Positions 18,225-27,579 are shown, counted from the first letter of the stretch. The stretch: DNA of 64,000 bases from Brachyspira hampsonii 30446 (GCF_000316195.1 NZ_JH994111.1:1745418-1809417); one strand, 5' to 3'. Notes: generated by a model not told the origin, from the letters alone. Translations and numbers: made by a program.

Positions 18225-18590
18225 ATGAGAAATATTAATGTTTTAAATGACTATTTTATACGCTATTTATTTTTGCATGCAGTTAATTAAAATATAGATT
18301 TAAATTTCATTAATTTTGCAGTATTTAGATGTTTAAACTTTGAAACTTTTGAGAAAATAGAAATAATTAATTCTTTGCCAAATGCGGACAGATGTCGCAG
18401 TCGCCTTAACATATCAGCAAACTATGATGAAAAAGAATAAATAGCACAAAAGATATAAAAGCAACAACATAAACAGGTATAACCATCTTAATAGAAATAA
18501 AATCTATAGAAAGTGAAGAGATATAATAAATATTCTTGAAAAATAGTATATTGTATAAAAAATTTAATCTATTTTTGAAAAAGTTTATCA
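18225..18590 (+). pseudogene. Decayed Rpn-family PD-(D/E)XK gene
   Basis: The plus strand starts with ATG reading MRNINVLNDYFIRYLF, which matches the start of the intact Rpn gene at 14976-15893 (MKEINRLNDLFVRYLI), then hits a stop at 18288. Downstream, other frames give FRCLNFETFEKIEIINSLPN, then NYDEKE, then ILIEIKSIESEE, which line up in order with the FESVSNLEIINPYN, ENLKES and ILIEVQLVGNNN parts of the intact protein. The gene is broken by stops, frameshifts and deletions, and nothing recognisable follows about 18590. A hydrophobic minus-strand frame over the same bases is a shadow. Confidence 0.7.
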
Positions 18591-18610
18591 CTAAAAATAC
18601 TACAAAATTA

Positions 18611-18970
18611 TTATTTTTTAGTATACTTTATTATCTTTCCATTACCAGATGCTTCGCAAGAGGAAGAATCATTAAAAGTTAAATTTATGCTTCCTATTCC
18701 AGATCCTATAAACCCCACACTAAATAATTCTCTTTCATCATTGCCGTCCCAACCGAGAACCAAAGTTCTTGCTCCAATTTCATCAGAATAAACTTCTCCA
18801 TTAGAAGTTACTACAAAAGTTTTAAAATCAGCATTAAGATCACTAGTTTCCCAAGTACCAACTAATTCTGAAAGTTTAAAAGTTTTAGGATTTTGATTAG
18901 CATTGCAGCTGACAAAAATCAAAGAAACTGAAAATAATAATACAATTAAATTTTTTCTTGATTTAAACAT
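18611..18970 (-). CDS. Small lipoprotein of unknown function
   Basis: A 119-residue protein with a lipoprotein signal: hydrophobic residues 8-19 and a lipobox-like SLIFVSC with Cys22. The mature part begins with an Asn/Lys-rich linker, then LSELVGTWETSD, a start typical of lipocalin-like or calycin-type small beta-barrel lipoproteins, and continues as short strands to residue 119. I do not recognise a named family. A TGGAGA ribosome site precedes the ATG. Confidence 0.7.
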   Translation of the reverse strand: MFKSRKNLIVLLFSVSLIFVSCNANQNPKTFKLSELVGTWETSDLNADFKTFVVTSNGEVYSDEIGARTLVLGWDGNDERELFSVGFIGSGIGSINLTFNDSSSCEASGNGKIIKYTKK

Positions 18971-19141
18971 AAAATCTCCATTTTTTAATAAATATATTTT
19001 ATTAGTTTAATATAATACAATATTTATTTCAAATAAAAAATATTATTATTGTTTTTTAATAATCTTGATCCATCATTAAAGCATCTTGCATGTAAATCTA
19101 TAATAGCAAATATTATTTAAATATAAGAGTAATTTAATATA

Positions 19142-19168
19142 TTGACTTTTTTTATATTTTTATATAAT
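19142..19168 (+). promoter_or_regulatory. Promoter giving a near-leaderless mRNA
   Basis: TTGACT (19142-19147) and TATAAT (19163-19168) are 15 bases apart. Initiation about seven bases after the -10 box would fall at about 19175, next to the ATG at 19177, and no Shine-Dalgarno site exists upstream of that ATG. Confidence 0.5.
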
Positions 19169-19176
19169 CTACTTCA

Positions 19177-19722
19177 ATGATTAAATACTATATTTTTTTA
19201 ACAATAATGATAGCAGTAAATACACTATACCCTATAGTTATAGTAGAAGAAAAAGTGAATAAGAAAAGCATGTATCTATGGCAGAATTTAGAGTATACTC
19301 TAATATATACAGGAGATGCAGATAAATTTAAAGCAGAGGGTATAAATACAAATGCCATAAGCGATTTTGAAGTTCTTAATGAAAGAGTGGAAATAGAAAC
19401 TATACATAAAGATAATGAAATCCCAACTATGAATTATAAAATAATATACACTATGAAGCCTTTAAGAAATGGAAAATTGAAAATACCTGAGTTGGAAGCT
19501 AGATATTATAATGTAGAAAGAGGAAATAGTTTAGTACCTAAAGAGCAGATGATAAATGAATATAATATAAGAGTATTCAGTTCATGGTTCTTATTAATAA
19601 TGATAGGACAATGGGTTGTAATAATTCTTATAGCACTTTTAATTTATAAGTTTATAAGAGATCAGTATAAATTAAATAAAAAAAACTTTGAAAATAAAAA
19701 AAATCATAATCAAAATATATAA
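19177..19722 (+). CDS. BatD-like membrane protein, short
   Basis: A 181-residue protein with an N-terminal signal or anchor segment, a periplasmic beta-rich region (VEEKVNKKSMYLWQNLEYTL at about 23-42; KPLRNGKLKIPELEARYY at about 93-110) and a C-terminal transmembrane helix (about 137-162). The pattern of 'K..LY..Q.L.YTL.' followed by 'P...G.+.IP.L.' resembles one Ig-like repeat of BatD proteins, which are much longer and stand in MoxR-Bat operons. It is 21 bases upstream of moxR, which supports that link. Function: probably an envelope partner of the MoxR chaperone system. Confidence 0.55.
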   Translation: MIKYYIFLTIMIAVNTLYPIVIVEEKVNKKSMYLWQNLEYTLIYTGDADKFKAEGINTNAISDFEVLNERVEIETIHKDNEIPTMNYKIIYTMKPLRNGKLKIPELEARYYNVERGNSLVPKEQMINEYNIRVFSSWFLLIMIGQWVVIILIALLIYKFIRDQYKLNKKNFENKKNHNQNI

Positions 19723-19743
19723 TAGAACTATGAGGGATAATAT

Positions 19744-20781
19744 ATGACAGATAATTTAAATAACAGCGAAAATGGTATAAGTAATGAAGTAGCTAATGCC
19801 AGCAGGGATTTACAGGCCATATCGGAAGCCTCTAAAATGGCCCTTGATGTAGTAAATGCTATAAAAAATGAAATAAAAAAAGTAATAATCGGTCAGGAAA
19901 ACATGCTCGATAAACTTCTATTAGGAATTATATGCGATGGGCATGTATTATTAGAAGGAGTACCCGGACTTGCAAAAACATTAACTGTAAAATCATTGGC
20001 AAGTACAATAGATGCAAGCTATAAAAGAATACAGTTTACACCGGATTTGCTTCCTGCAGATATAGTAGGTACTGAAATTTATGATATAAAAAATTCAGTA
20101 TTTCTTCCTAAACAAGGACCTATATTTTCTAATATAATATTAGCAGATGAAATAAACCGTTCGCCTGCTAAAGTACAGTCAGCACTTTTAGAGGCTATGG
20201 GAGAACATCAGGTTACTATAGGAGATAAAACATATAAACTTCCTGATGTATTTTTGGTATTGGCAACTCAGAACCCTATAGAACAGGAGGGAACATATCC
20301 TCTTCCTGAAGCTCAGGTTGACAGATTTATGCTTAAAGTCATAGTAAAATACCCTACTAAAAGCGAAGAAAAAACCATAATAAAAAACATGTCATCTTCC
20401 AAACCTGCAGAATTAAAGCCTATAACAACTATAGAAACTATAGAAAAATTAAGAAAATTAGCCAATCAAATTCATATAGAAGAAAGGCTGATTGATTATA
20501 TAGTGAACATTATAGATGCGACAAGAAATCCTAAAGATTATAAACTTCAAAGCGAATACATAGAATACGGAGCTTCACCAAGAGCAGGAATATATTTGAC
20601 TAAAGCGGCAAAAGCAAATGCTATGATGCAGGGCAGAGGATTTGTAATGCCTGAAGATATAAGAGCTGTTGCCTATGAGATATTAAGACACAGAATAAGC
20701 GTAAGCTATGAGGCACAGGCTGAAAATGTAACAAGCGATATGATAATAGAAAGCCTGCTTGCCAATATAAATGTACCTTAA
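19744..20781 (+). CDS. moxR: MoxR-family AAA+ ATPase
   Basis: A 345-residue AAA_3 ATPase. Walker A is GVPGLAKT (about 79-86), Walker B is IILADEINR (about 133-141), the sensor-I region is LATQNPIEQEGTYPLPEAQVDRF (about 177-199), and a C-terminal lid domain follows. MoxR proteins act as chaperones that mature partner complexes, usually with DUF58 and von Willebrand A proteins encoded alongside. Those partners are missing here: after the stop codon comes a tandem repeat made partly from the moxR 3' end. A GAGGGA site precedes the ATG. Confidence 0.9.
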   Translation: MTDNLNNSENGISNEVANASRDLQAISEASKMALDVVNAIKNEIKKVIIGQENMLDKLLLGIICDGHVLLEGVPGLAKTLTVKSLASTIDASYKRIQFTPDLLPADIVGTEIYDIKNSVFLPKQGPIFSNIILADEINRSPAKVQSALLEAMGEHQVTIGDKTYKLPDVFLVLATQNPIEQEGTYPLPEAQVDRFMLKVIVKYPTKSEEKTIIKNMSSSKPAELKPITTIETIEKLRKLANQIHIEERLIDYIVNIIDATRNPKDYKLQSEYIEYGASPRAGIYLTKAAKANAMMQGRGFVMPEDIRAVAYEILRHRISVSYEAQAENVTSDMIIESLLANINVP

Positions 20782-21240
20782 AATATTAGTTTATAAAAAT
20801 GAGTGATTATTAAAGCCTGATTATTAAGTTAATCTGGCTTTTTTATTGTATATGATTAATATAATATAAAAATTGTGAGCGTCTGCTAAGTTTACTTTGC
20901 AGACATTTTCAGCGAACAATTTTTATTAGCAATAATAGAAAGCCTGCTTGCAAATATAAATGTCCCTTAAAATATTAGTTTATAAAGAATGATTGATTAT
21001 TAAAGCCTGATTATTAACTTAATCCGGCTTTTTTTATTGATATGATTAATTGTAATGATAAAAATTGTGAGCGTCTGCTAAGTTTACTTTGCAGACATTT
21101 TCAGCGAACAATTTTTATTAGCAATAATAAAAAGCCTGCTTGCAAATATAAATGTACCTTAAAATATTAATTTATAAAAAAATGATTGATTGTTAAAAAG
21201 CCTGATTATTAAGTTAATCGGGCTTTTTTATTATAAAAAT
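20735..21240. repeat. Tandem repeats containing the moxR 3' end and terminator
   Basis: Three copies, at a spacing of about 189-192 bases, of a block that starts AAGCCTGCTTG (20751, 20940, 21132), holds the last codons of moxR plus the stop, and ends in a hairpin terminator (AAAGCC-GATTA / TAATC-GGCTTTTTT). Only the first copy belongs to an intact gene. Between copies lies a second palindromic element (20868-20924 and its near-identical copy around 21060-21116). The array fills the whole gap to the next gene. The spacers are not unique sequence, so this is not a CRISPR. Confidence 0.85.
20812..20844 (+). terminator. moxR terminator (first of three copies)
   Basis: AAAGCCTGATTA pairs with TAATCTGGCTTT, followed by T residues. 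Copies recur at about 21002-21034 and 21197-21237; the last also terminates in the opposite direction after the gene ending at 21246. Confidence 0.75.
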
Positions 21241-21245
21241 CTTTA

Positions 21246-21860
21246 TTAAATAATAATTTCATTATTGTAAGTTATATCATGCTTTATAATATCTAGAGCA
21301 TCAAAATTAAATGGATAGATTTTTAAAAGTACATTATTAATTATTCTATTTTGTTTAAATAATCTTCTTAGATTTGTATTGTCTTTTATCTTATTTGTAC
21401 TGTTATCTTGTTTTAAATTATTATTAGAATTAATATTATTTTTATATACTAGATAAAACTTTATATTTTCTATATCATTAGAATAGGCTAAAAAAATAGA
21501 CCTTATTCTTAAATATGCACCTAAAAACTGTTTATGAAGTTCTTTTAAATCTTCATCATGAATATCATTTTTTAATTCTATTATATGCAAATCAAACTTA
21601 CCATTTTTATTTTTATTTATAATCACTGCATCAGCACATTTATTCATTCTTAAATGATTAAATTTTTTATTACCTTCTATATCCGAACTGCAAATAGATT
21701 TAGAGCTTAATTTTATACGGCATTCCATTTCTGATTTTTCATCTTTTATAGTAAAAATATCTTCTATCACATCAATTTTGCACATATTATTATCAAATAA
21801 ATATCTTTGATTATCTATAAAAGCTGTATTATAAAGTTTATCAAAATCGTCCATAATCAT
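21246..21860 (-). CDS. Small protein with PD-(D/E)XK nuclease motif
   Basis: A 204-residue protein I cannot place in a named family. Around residues 70-97 it reads HLRMNKCADAVIIN then HIIELK, which gives the PD-(D/E)XK pattern Asp77 ... Glu95-x-Lys97 on two predicted strands; Gln111 in HKQFLGAY could be the polar residue of the next helix. The C-terminal part has an Asn/Lys-rich linker and a short hydrophobic end. It starts inside the TAATG that ends the ATPase gene, so the two are translationally coupled. A nuclease effector controlled by the ATPase is my inference. Confidence 0.65.
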   Translation of the reverse strand: MIMDDFDKLYNTAFIDNQRYLFDNNMCKIDVIEDIFTIKDEKSEMECRIKLSSKSICSSDIEGNKKFNHLRMNKCADAVIINKNKNGKFDLHIIELKNDIHDEDLKELHKQFLGAYLRIRSIFLAYSNDIENIKFYLVYKNNINSNNNLKQDNSTNKIKDNTNLRRLFKQNRIINNVLLKIYPFNFDALDIIKHDITYNNEIII

Positions 21861-23233
21861 TAATCTTCATTTATTGCATCATATTCTAAAGAAGCATTAT
21901 TTATATATTTATGAAATGTTTCTATATAAAATCCTGTTTCTCTGTCGCCTTTCAATTCCTTTATAGTTGTAATATCATTATCATCAGTATCAAATTGATA
22001 TATCCTAATTTTGCCTATATCTATAGTGTCATCTTCTGTATATGAATACTCTTTTAATATTTGATTTTTTTTATTATCATCTTTCATACTATGAAGAACT
22101 GCCATATTATTTATATGTTCCAATATTGTGTCGCTATGAGTGGATATGATGACATTTCTTTTTTTATTAACTAAGTTTATTAATACACGAGCTAATTGTT
22201 TCTGCAATTTTAAATGCAATGATAATTCAGGCTCCTCAATAAATAAATCACCAAATATATTGTAATATTTCAAAAATAAATATAATGGTGCTACTTCTGT
22301 AATAACAGCAGAACATAAATGCATAGGCACTTTCAAATCGCTATTACTAGGCTGATAATACATAGCATTTGTTTCTTTATTGATATTAATTTTGCCTTTT
22401 AATATATTGTTTTCAAGTATTTCTATTATATCTTTAAAGTCTTCGTTTTCCTCATAATTATAAGATAAATCTATTAAACTATTAATAAAATCTATAATAG
22501 GTTTCTGAAATAGAGTTTTTTCTTTTTTCTCTCCAATGCTGAATTGCTGCATATTTGATATTTTTGATAATTCTTTATAAGTTAATAAAAAACCAGTTCT
22601 TGATGTTGGTAAAAATTTTAATGCAAAAGAAGAAGAATTATTTTCTAATATATTAGAAAATATATTTCTCATTATAAAAATATGATCAATACTATCATCA
22701 TTCTCTATTTCTGATATAGAAAAAGAATGTAATTTACGAATAAATAGAGATTTTTTAGTAATAAAAATATTAAATAAATAATTTGAATAATCAAAATATA
22801 TACTTTCTAAATTTATTACATGCTCATTATCATTAAAAATAAATTTTAAAATTTCTGTTTTATATTTATCTAATAATTTATTTGAAATATTATAGAATAT
22901 ATTAAGTTCATTTTTTGATAGTAAATGATTATTTTCAGTATCTGAAAAAATCTTAAATATATCTTTACCACGATTTATATTCTTATTAATTAAGATATAC
23001 TTTTCTATTATATCATGCATTTCTCTATATTCTTCCAAGCTGTAAATGAATTCTTTATCTTGAAACATAATATCTGCAATATCTTTACTATATTTCATCA
23101 ATCCGTATATCAATGTCATCAAATAGCTTTTTCCGCTGTTATTATCACCTACAAAAAGTATAAAATTAGAAAGTTCTATTTCTGCCTCTTTTATCTTACC
23201 GAAATTTTTAATTATTAGCTTGGAATATGACAT
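21860..23233 (-). CDS. AAA/ABC-type ATPase (OLD-like, no TOPRIM)
   Basis: A 457-residue ATPase of the AAA_15/AAA_21 (SMC/OLD-like) type. Walker A is GDNNSGKS (29-36), after a first strand KLIIKNFGKIKEAEIEL typical of the family. The Walker B region with the glutamates is FIEEPELSLH, followed by the H-loop ISTHSDTILEHI. A long helical insertion lies between. No TOPRIM domain follows, unlike OLD nucleases; a separate PD-(D/E)XK protein is encoded next with a one-base overlap. The ATG at 23233 is preferred over an upstream frame because the conserved strand begins there and AAGG lies before it. Likely part of a defence or toxin-like pair. Confidence 0.8.
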   Translation of the reverse strand: MSYSKLIIKNFGKIKEAEIELSNFILFVGDNNSGKSYLMTLIYGLMKYSKDIADIMFQDKEFIYSLEEYREMHDIIEKYILINKNINRGKDIFKIFSDTENNHLLSKNELNIFYNISNKLLDKYKTEILKFIFNDNEHVINLESIYFDYSNYLFNIFITKKSLFIRKLHSFSISEIENDDSIDHIFIMRNIFSNILENNSSSFALKFLPTSRTGFLLTYKELSKISNMQQFSIGEKKEKTLFQKPIIDFINSLIDLSYNYEENEDFKDIIEILENNILKGKININKETNAMYYQPSNSDLKVPMHLCSAVITEVAPLYLFLKYYNIFGDLFIEEPELSLHLKLQKQLARVLINLVNKKRNVIISTHSDTILEHINNMAVLHSMKDDNKKNQILKEYSYTEDDTIDIGKIRIYQFDTDDNDITTIKELKGDRETGFYIETFHKYINNASLEYDAINED

Positions 23234-23417
23234 TTTCAAAATACCTTTTTTAATTTGTATTATTTTATAACAGAATTTTATCTTTAACAAGTATTTTAGT
23301 ATCAAAACAGCATTAAACAACTTAACATAATATTTTTTATATAAATTCTATAAAGCAATTTTTGTAATTACCGAATATATAGTATCAATAAATTTATAAA
23401 ATTAGGGAGTGTATTAT

Positions 23418-24212
23418 ATGGTACGTTCTTTATGGACAGCAGCAAGCGGTATGAACGGTATGCAATTTAAAACTGACACTATCGCAAATAACCTTGCCAA
23501 TGTTAACACTATAGGATATAAAAAAGTAAGAGCTGATTTTGAAGATTTAATATATCAAAACTTAAAAATACAAGGCACACCAGCTACAGAAGATACAGTA
23601 AGACCTGTAGGGCTTCAAACAGGTTTGGGAGTAAAAAGTGCTTCTACACAAAAAATGTTTGATCAAGGTTCTTTACAGGCAACAGGAAATAAACTTGATT
23701 TGGCATTGGAAGGAGAAGGTTTCTTTCAAGTATTAATGCCGGACGGAAGCGTTTCATATACTAGAGACGGATCTTTCAAAATTGATGCTAATGGTCAAAT
23801 GGTTACTTCAAACGGATACAGACTAGTTCCAGAAATAGTATTCCCAGAAAACTTTTTGGTAGAGCAAATATCTATATCAAGAGAAGGTGTTGTATCTGTA
23901 AAAATAGGCGATGAAAATGATCCTGTAGAAATAGGACAAATCACACTTCATAGATTTATCAATCAGCCAGGACTTCTTTCTATAGGCGATAACTTATATA
24001 AAGAAACCATAGCAAGCGGACCTGCTTTTGAAGGTGAGCCCGGTGCTAACGGATTTCCTAGAATACATCAAGGCTTCGTAGAAATGTCTAATGTTAAAGT
24101 TGTTGATGAAATGGTTGATATGATAGTAGCACAAAGAGCTTATGAGATGAACTCTAAAGCAGTACAAACTAGCGATAATTTGCTTGCTACTGTTGTAAAC
24201 TTAAAAAGATAA
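23418..24212 (+). CDS. flgG: Flagellar basal-body distal rod protein FlgG
   Basis: A 264-residue rod protein. The N terminus MVRSLWTAASGMNGMQFKTD and the ANNLANVNTIGYKK motif are the signature of the flagellar rod/hook family; the C-terminal heptad helix VVDEMVDMIVAQRAYEMNSKAVQTSD packs with it in the axial bundle. It forms the distal rod through the periplasm, here driving the periplasmic flagella of a spirochaete. I take the ATG at 23418: AGGGAG (23404-23409) lies eight bases before it, while the longer frame starts at a GTG overlapping that site. It stands alone without flgF, flgA or flgH in the window. Confidence 0.95.
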   Translation: MVRSLWTAASGMNGMQFKTDTIANNLANVNTIGYKKVRADFEDLIYQNLKIQGTPATEDTVRPVGLQTGLGVKSASTQKMFDQGSLQATGNKLDLALEGEGFFQVLMPDGSVSYTRDGSFKIDANGQMVTSNGYRLVPEIVFPENFLVEQISISREGVVSVKIGDENDPVEIGQITLHRFINQPGLLSIGDNLYKETIASGPAFEGEPGANGFPRIHQGFVEMSNVKVVDEMVDMIVAQRAYEMNSKAVQTSDNLLATVVNLKR

Positions 24213-24243
24213 TTAAAATAATATAACATAACTAGTAATATAT

Positions 24244-24265
24244 AAGAGGCTTTAAAAGGCCTCTT
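24244..24265. terminator. Hairpin terminator between flgG and the lytic transglycosylase
   Basis: AAGAGGC and GCCTCTT arms with T and A tracts on the two sides. It overlaps the last codons of the converging transglycosylase gene, so it can serve both directions. Confidence 0.75.
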
Positions 24266-24809
24266 TTCTGTATATAGCACCATAAGAACTTTCATCTTTC
24301 ACATAAAGGCTAACCATAGTATTATATTCATATTTTATCTTCTCAGCATAAGATTCACCATATACATCATAAGCATTTCCGGCATTATAATATCTAAGGG
24401 ACTTTACTATATCTCCGTCAAATTTATCCAAAATTTTATTTATAAATCTTACTCCAAGTATAATATTATCTCTTGGATCATATCTATTTAAACTAGGATC
24501 AACATCCTCATTTGCAATAGGAGTTATTTGACAGTATCCATAAGCATTCTTCCTTGAAAGTGCTGTAGGTATGAAGCTGCTTTCCACTTTAATTAAAGCA
24601 ACCATTAACAAAGGATCAACATCATAGTTACTGCAAACATCAAAAACATCTTTTATAAACCAAAAATCCTGATTATAATGATTAGATACATTTTTAATTA
24701 ATGTTACCCAATCATTAGAAGGAAAAGAGTAATCATTGATATTGAAACTATGTGTCTCCAAATTTAGATTGCAAATAAATAAAACTAATATTATAACCGT
24801 TCTCTTCAT
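24252..24809 (-). CDS. Soluble lytic transglycosylase (SLT domain)
   Basis: A 185-residue exported protein: signal peptide in residues 1-18, then a goose-lysozyme-like SLT domain from about 50 to 170. The catalytic glutamate is in MVALIKVESSF (about residue 75), followed by ALSRKNAYGYCQITP, the counterpart of the usual A.S..GA.GLMQ motif, and the later NI..G..++..++ segment. It should cleave peptidoglycan glycan strands. Its placement next to flgG, convergent, is suggestive of local wall opening for rod assembly but is not proof. A strong AGGAGG site precedes the ATG. Confidence 0.85.
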   Translation of the reverse strand: MKRTVIILVLFICNLNLETHSFNINDYSFPSNDWVTLIKNVSNHYNQDFWFIKDVFDVCSNYDVDPLLMVALIKVESSFIPTALSRKNAYGYCQITPIANEDVDPSLNRYDPRDNIILGVRFINKILDKFDGDIVKSLRYYNAGNAYDVYGESYAEKIKYEYNTMVSLYVKDESSYGAIYRKEAF

Positions 24810-24979
24810 AAACCTCCTGTTAAATTAAAACATCCTATTTTTAATTATAAATTAGCTAATAATCAAAAAACATAAACTATATTTTAAATATTAACATTTT
24901 TTTTTAAAATGTCAGTTAAAAAACATATTTTTTTTACATTGCAAAATATTAAAATATATATAATATAACCTATATATTC

Positions 24980-25819
24980 CTATAATGTAACACAGCCTTC
25001 AAAAGAATATCTAGCCTCACCTTTCATAAATACGGTATTATTTTCATATCTTAATATTAAATCACCTCCTAAAAGATGATTAAGTATAATATTATCAGTT
25101 CTTTTGCTTATAAATCCGGCAGCACATACGGCTGAAGCACCTGTACCGCAAGCTAGAGTTTCTCCGCTTCCTCTCTCCCAAGTTCTCTGCTTAACCTCTC
25201 CCCTATTTATTATCTCTACAAATTCAACATTAGTTCTGTTAGGGAATATACTATTATTTTCTATATAACTTCCTACAGAATGTATATCTAAATTATCAAT
25301 GTCGTCTATAAATATTACTGCATGAGGATTTCCCATAGATACAGCAGTAAAATAATATGTTTTACCATTAAATATTATAGGCTCATCAATAATAGGATTT
25401 TTATCTATAGTTGTAGGTATTTTAAGCCCATCAAATATAGGAGAACTCATATTAATTTCAACTTTATCAACTTCATCATTTTTTATAAATAATTCAGCAT
25501 CCAATATTCCTCTTAATGTTTCTATTTTAAGAGGATTATTTTTGCTTATACCCTTATCATAAACATATTTAGCTACACATCTTATACCATTACCGCACAT
25601 CTCAGATTCACTTCCATCAGCATTAAACATTCTCATTTTAGCATCAGCTTTATCGCTTGGCATTATAAGTATTATACCATCAGCCCCTATAGAATAATGT
25701 CTATTGCTTAGTATAGGAGAATATTTAGAAGCATCTTCAGTAGTAAATTTCTCTTTAAAGCAATCTACATAAATATAATCATTTCCTATTCCATGCATTT
25801 TAGTAAAAGATAAAGTCAT
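24980..25819 (-). CDS. dapF: Diaminopimelate epimerase
   Basis: A 279-residue PLP-independent epimerase that converts LL- to meso-diaminopimelate for lysine and peptidoglycan synthesis. Both catalytic cysteines are present: in the motif SEMCGNGIRC (about residue 74) and in GETLACGTGAS (about 223). The N terminus SFTKMHGIGNDYIYVD is the family signature. With lysA at 45890-47128, the window holds two steps of the DAP/lysine route, though far apart. Confidence 0.95.
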   Translation of the reverse strand: MTLSFTKMHGIGNDYIYVDCFKEKFTTEDASKYSPILSNRHYSIGADGIILIMPSDKADAKMRMFNADGSESEMCGNGIRCVAKYVYDKGISKNNPLKIETLRGILDAELFIKNDEVDKVEINMSSPIFDGLKIPTTIDKNPIIDEPIIFNGKTYYFTAVSMGNPHAVIFIDDIDNLDIHSVGSYIENNSIFPNRTNVEFVEIINRGEVKQRTWERGSGETLACGTGASAVCAAGFISKRTDNIILNHLLGGDLILRYENNTVFMKGEARYSFEGCVTL

Positions 25820-25900
25820 AATAAACCCTTAAAACATTTTTTATATTATTTTTATATTCTATAATATAATTTAAATTAAGTAAACATTTCATAAAAAATA

Positions 25901-25933
25901 CAGCTAATACCTTCATAATAGAGATATTAGCTG
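25901..25933 (-). terminator. katA terminator
   Basis: Perfect 9-bp arms CAGCTAATA / TATTAGCTG, with a T-run downstream in the minus-strand direction. It lies just past the catalase stop codon. Confidence 0.75.
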
Positions 25934-25991
25934 CAGGGATTAAAATTTGATAATTTATTTTATATTTATTTATATATGCAAAGTTTTATAT

Positions 25992-27443
25992 TTATTTTAT
26001 GTCTTTCTCATCAAAGCCCAATGCCTTAAGAACCCCAAGTCCGTAAGCTTTATCAACATTCATACAATTTTTTATATGTCTTAATTGTACTTCCTTAGTA
26101 ACTCCGTTCATATCTCTTGCAGTATTTTCAAATAATACTTGCTTTTGAGCATCTGTCATAAGATTGAATAAAGCTCTAGCATCAGTGTAATAATCATCAT
26201 CATCTTCTCTATGATCATATCTATATGCATCGCCGTAAATTTTTAGAGGAGGCTCAGAATATTCTCTCTGTTCCTTCCATTCTCCCTGAGAGTTTGGCTC
26301 ATATTCTACTTTAGAACCATTAGACTCTACACGCATATATCCATCTCTATGATAAGTGTTAGGCTTAAATTTTGGAGCATTTACAGGTATGCTTGAATAG
26401 TTAACTCCAAGTCTATATCTTTGTGTATCAGTATATGAGAATAATCTTCCTTGAAGCATTCTGTCTGGTGAAAACCCTATACCCGGAACTATTGTAGAAG
26501 GACTAAATGCTGACTGTTCTACCTCGGCAAAATAATTTTCAGGATTTCTATTTAATTCTAAAACTCCAACATCAATTAAAGGATATTCTTTTTGAGACCA
26601 AGTTTTTGTCAAGTCAAACGGATTTCTTTTACTTGCATTAGCCTGCTCTTCTGTCATTATCTGAATTTTCATATTCCATCTAGGAAAATCTCCTCTTTCT
26701 ATAGCTTCAAATAAATCTTTCTGAGAACTTTCTCTGTCTTTTGCTATTATTGCTTCAGCTTCAGCATCTGTTAAATTTTTAATGCCCTGCTGAGTTTTGA
26801 AATGAAATTTTACCCAATATCTCTTACCTTCTTTATTTATAAAACTATAAGCATGACTGCTGAAACCATGCATATATCTGTAACTATAAGGTATGCCTCT
26901 GTCGCTCATATCTATAGTTATTTGGTGAATAGCTTCAGGTAAAGAAGTAAGAAAATCCCATTTATTCTGAGCACTTCTCATATTAGTTTTTGGATCTCTC
27001 TTTACAGCATGGTTTAAATCCGGAAATTTTAAAGGATCTCTGAAATAAAATACAGGAGTGTTATTTCCAACTAAATCCCAGTTTCCTTCTTCAGTATAAA
27101 ATTTAATAGCAAAACCTCTTATATCCCTTTCAGCATCTGCAGCCCCTCTCTCCCCTGCCACTGTAGAAAATCTTACAAATAAATCAGTTTTCTTTCCAAC
27201 TTCAGAAAATATTTTTGCTTTGGTATATTTAGTTATGTCATGAGTTACAGTAAATGTACCATAAGCACCTGAACCTTTAGCATGCATTCTTCTTTCAGGT
27301 ATAACTTCTCTGTCAAAATGTGCCATCTTTTCCATAAACCATACATCTTGTAAAAGCATAGGACCTCTTGCACCTGCTGTAATAGAATTCTGATTATTTT
27401 CAACTGGAGCACCGAATTCAGTTGTTAATTTTTTATCAGACAT
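25992..27443 (-). CDS. katA: Monofunctional haem catalase
   Basis: A 483-residue small-subunit catalase that turns hydrogen peroxide into water and oxygen. The distal haem-pocket His54 is in [14 protein letters not shown], Asn127 is in [13 protein letters not shown], and the haem-ligand Tyr337 is in [14 protein letters not shown]. No signal peptide. A TTAAGGAG site precedes the ATG. It is divergent from hemH across a 200-base region, so the haem enzyme and the iron-insertion enzyme may be controlled together. It supports oxygen tolerance in a host-mucosa anaerobe. Confidence 0.96.
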   Translation of the reverse strand: MSDKKLTTEFGAPVENNQNSITAGARGPMLLQDVWFMEKMAHFDREVIPERRMHAKGSGAYGTFTVTHDITKYTKAKIFSEVGKKTDLFVRFSTVAGERGAADAERDIRGFAIKFYTEEGNWDLVGNNTPVFYFRDPLKFPDLNHAVKRDPKTNMRSAQNKWDFLTSLPEAIHQITIDMSDRGIPYSYRYMHGFSSHAYSFINKEGKRYWVKFHFKTQQGIKNLTDAEAEAIIAKDRESSQKDLFEAIERGDFPRWNMKIQIMTEEQANASKRNPFDLTKTWSQKEYPLIDVGVLELNRNPENYFAEVEQSAFSPSTIVPGIGFSPDRMLQGRLFSYTDTQRYRLGVNYSSIPVNAPKFKPNTYHRDGYMRVESNGSKVEYEPNSQGEWKEQREYSEPPLKIYGDAYRYDHREDDDDYYTDARALFNLMTDAQKQVLFENTARDMNGVTKEVQLRHIKNCMNVDKAYGLGVLKALGFDEKDIK

Positions 27444-27579
27444 ATTAAAAACTCCTTAATAGTATTTATTATCAATAAATATATTATACTAAATAATATA
27501 TTTTATTTCAAGTCTATTTATAAAAATTATTATAAAATATTGATAAAAAATATTAAATAATAAAAAATTTTAATAAGTA

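Noticed and set aside
18406..18591. 61-codon hydrophobic minus-strand frame
   Set aside because: It is antisense to the decayed Rpn gene, which explains the sequence; no ribosome site.
20735..21240. Tandem repeat considered as a CRISPR array
   Set aside because: Repeat units are about 190 bases, contain a gene end and terminator, and the spacers are themselves copies. No cas genes.
27517..27538. PerR/Fur-box-like TTATAA-ATTATTATAA sequence between katA and hemH
   Set aside because: Too easily made by chance in such AT-rich sequence; only one arm fits well. A conservation check would be needed.
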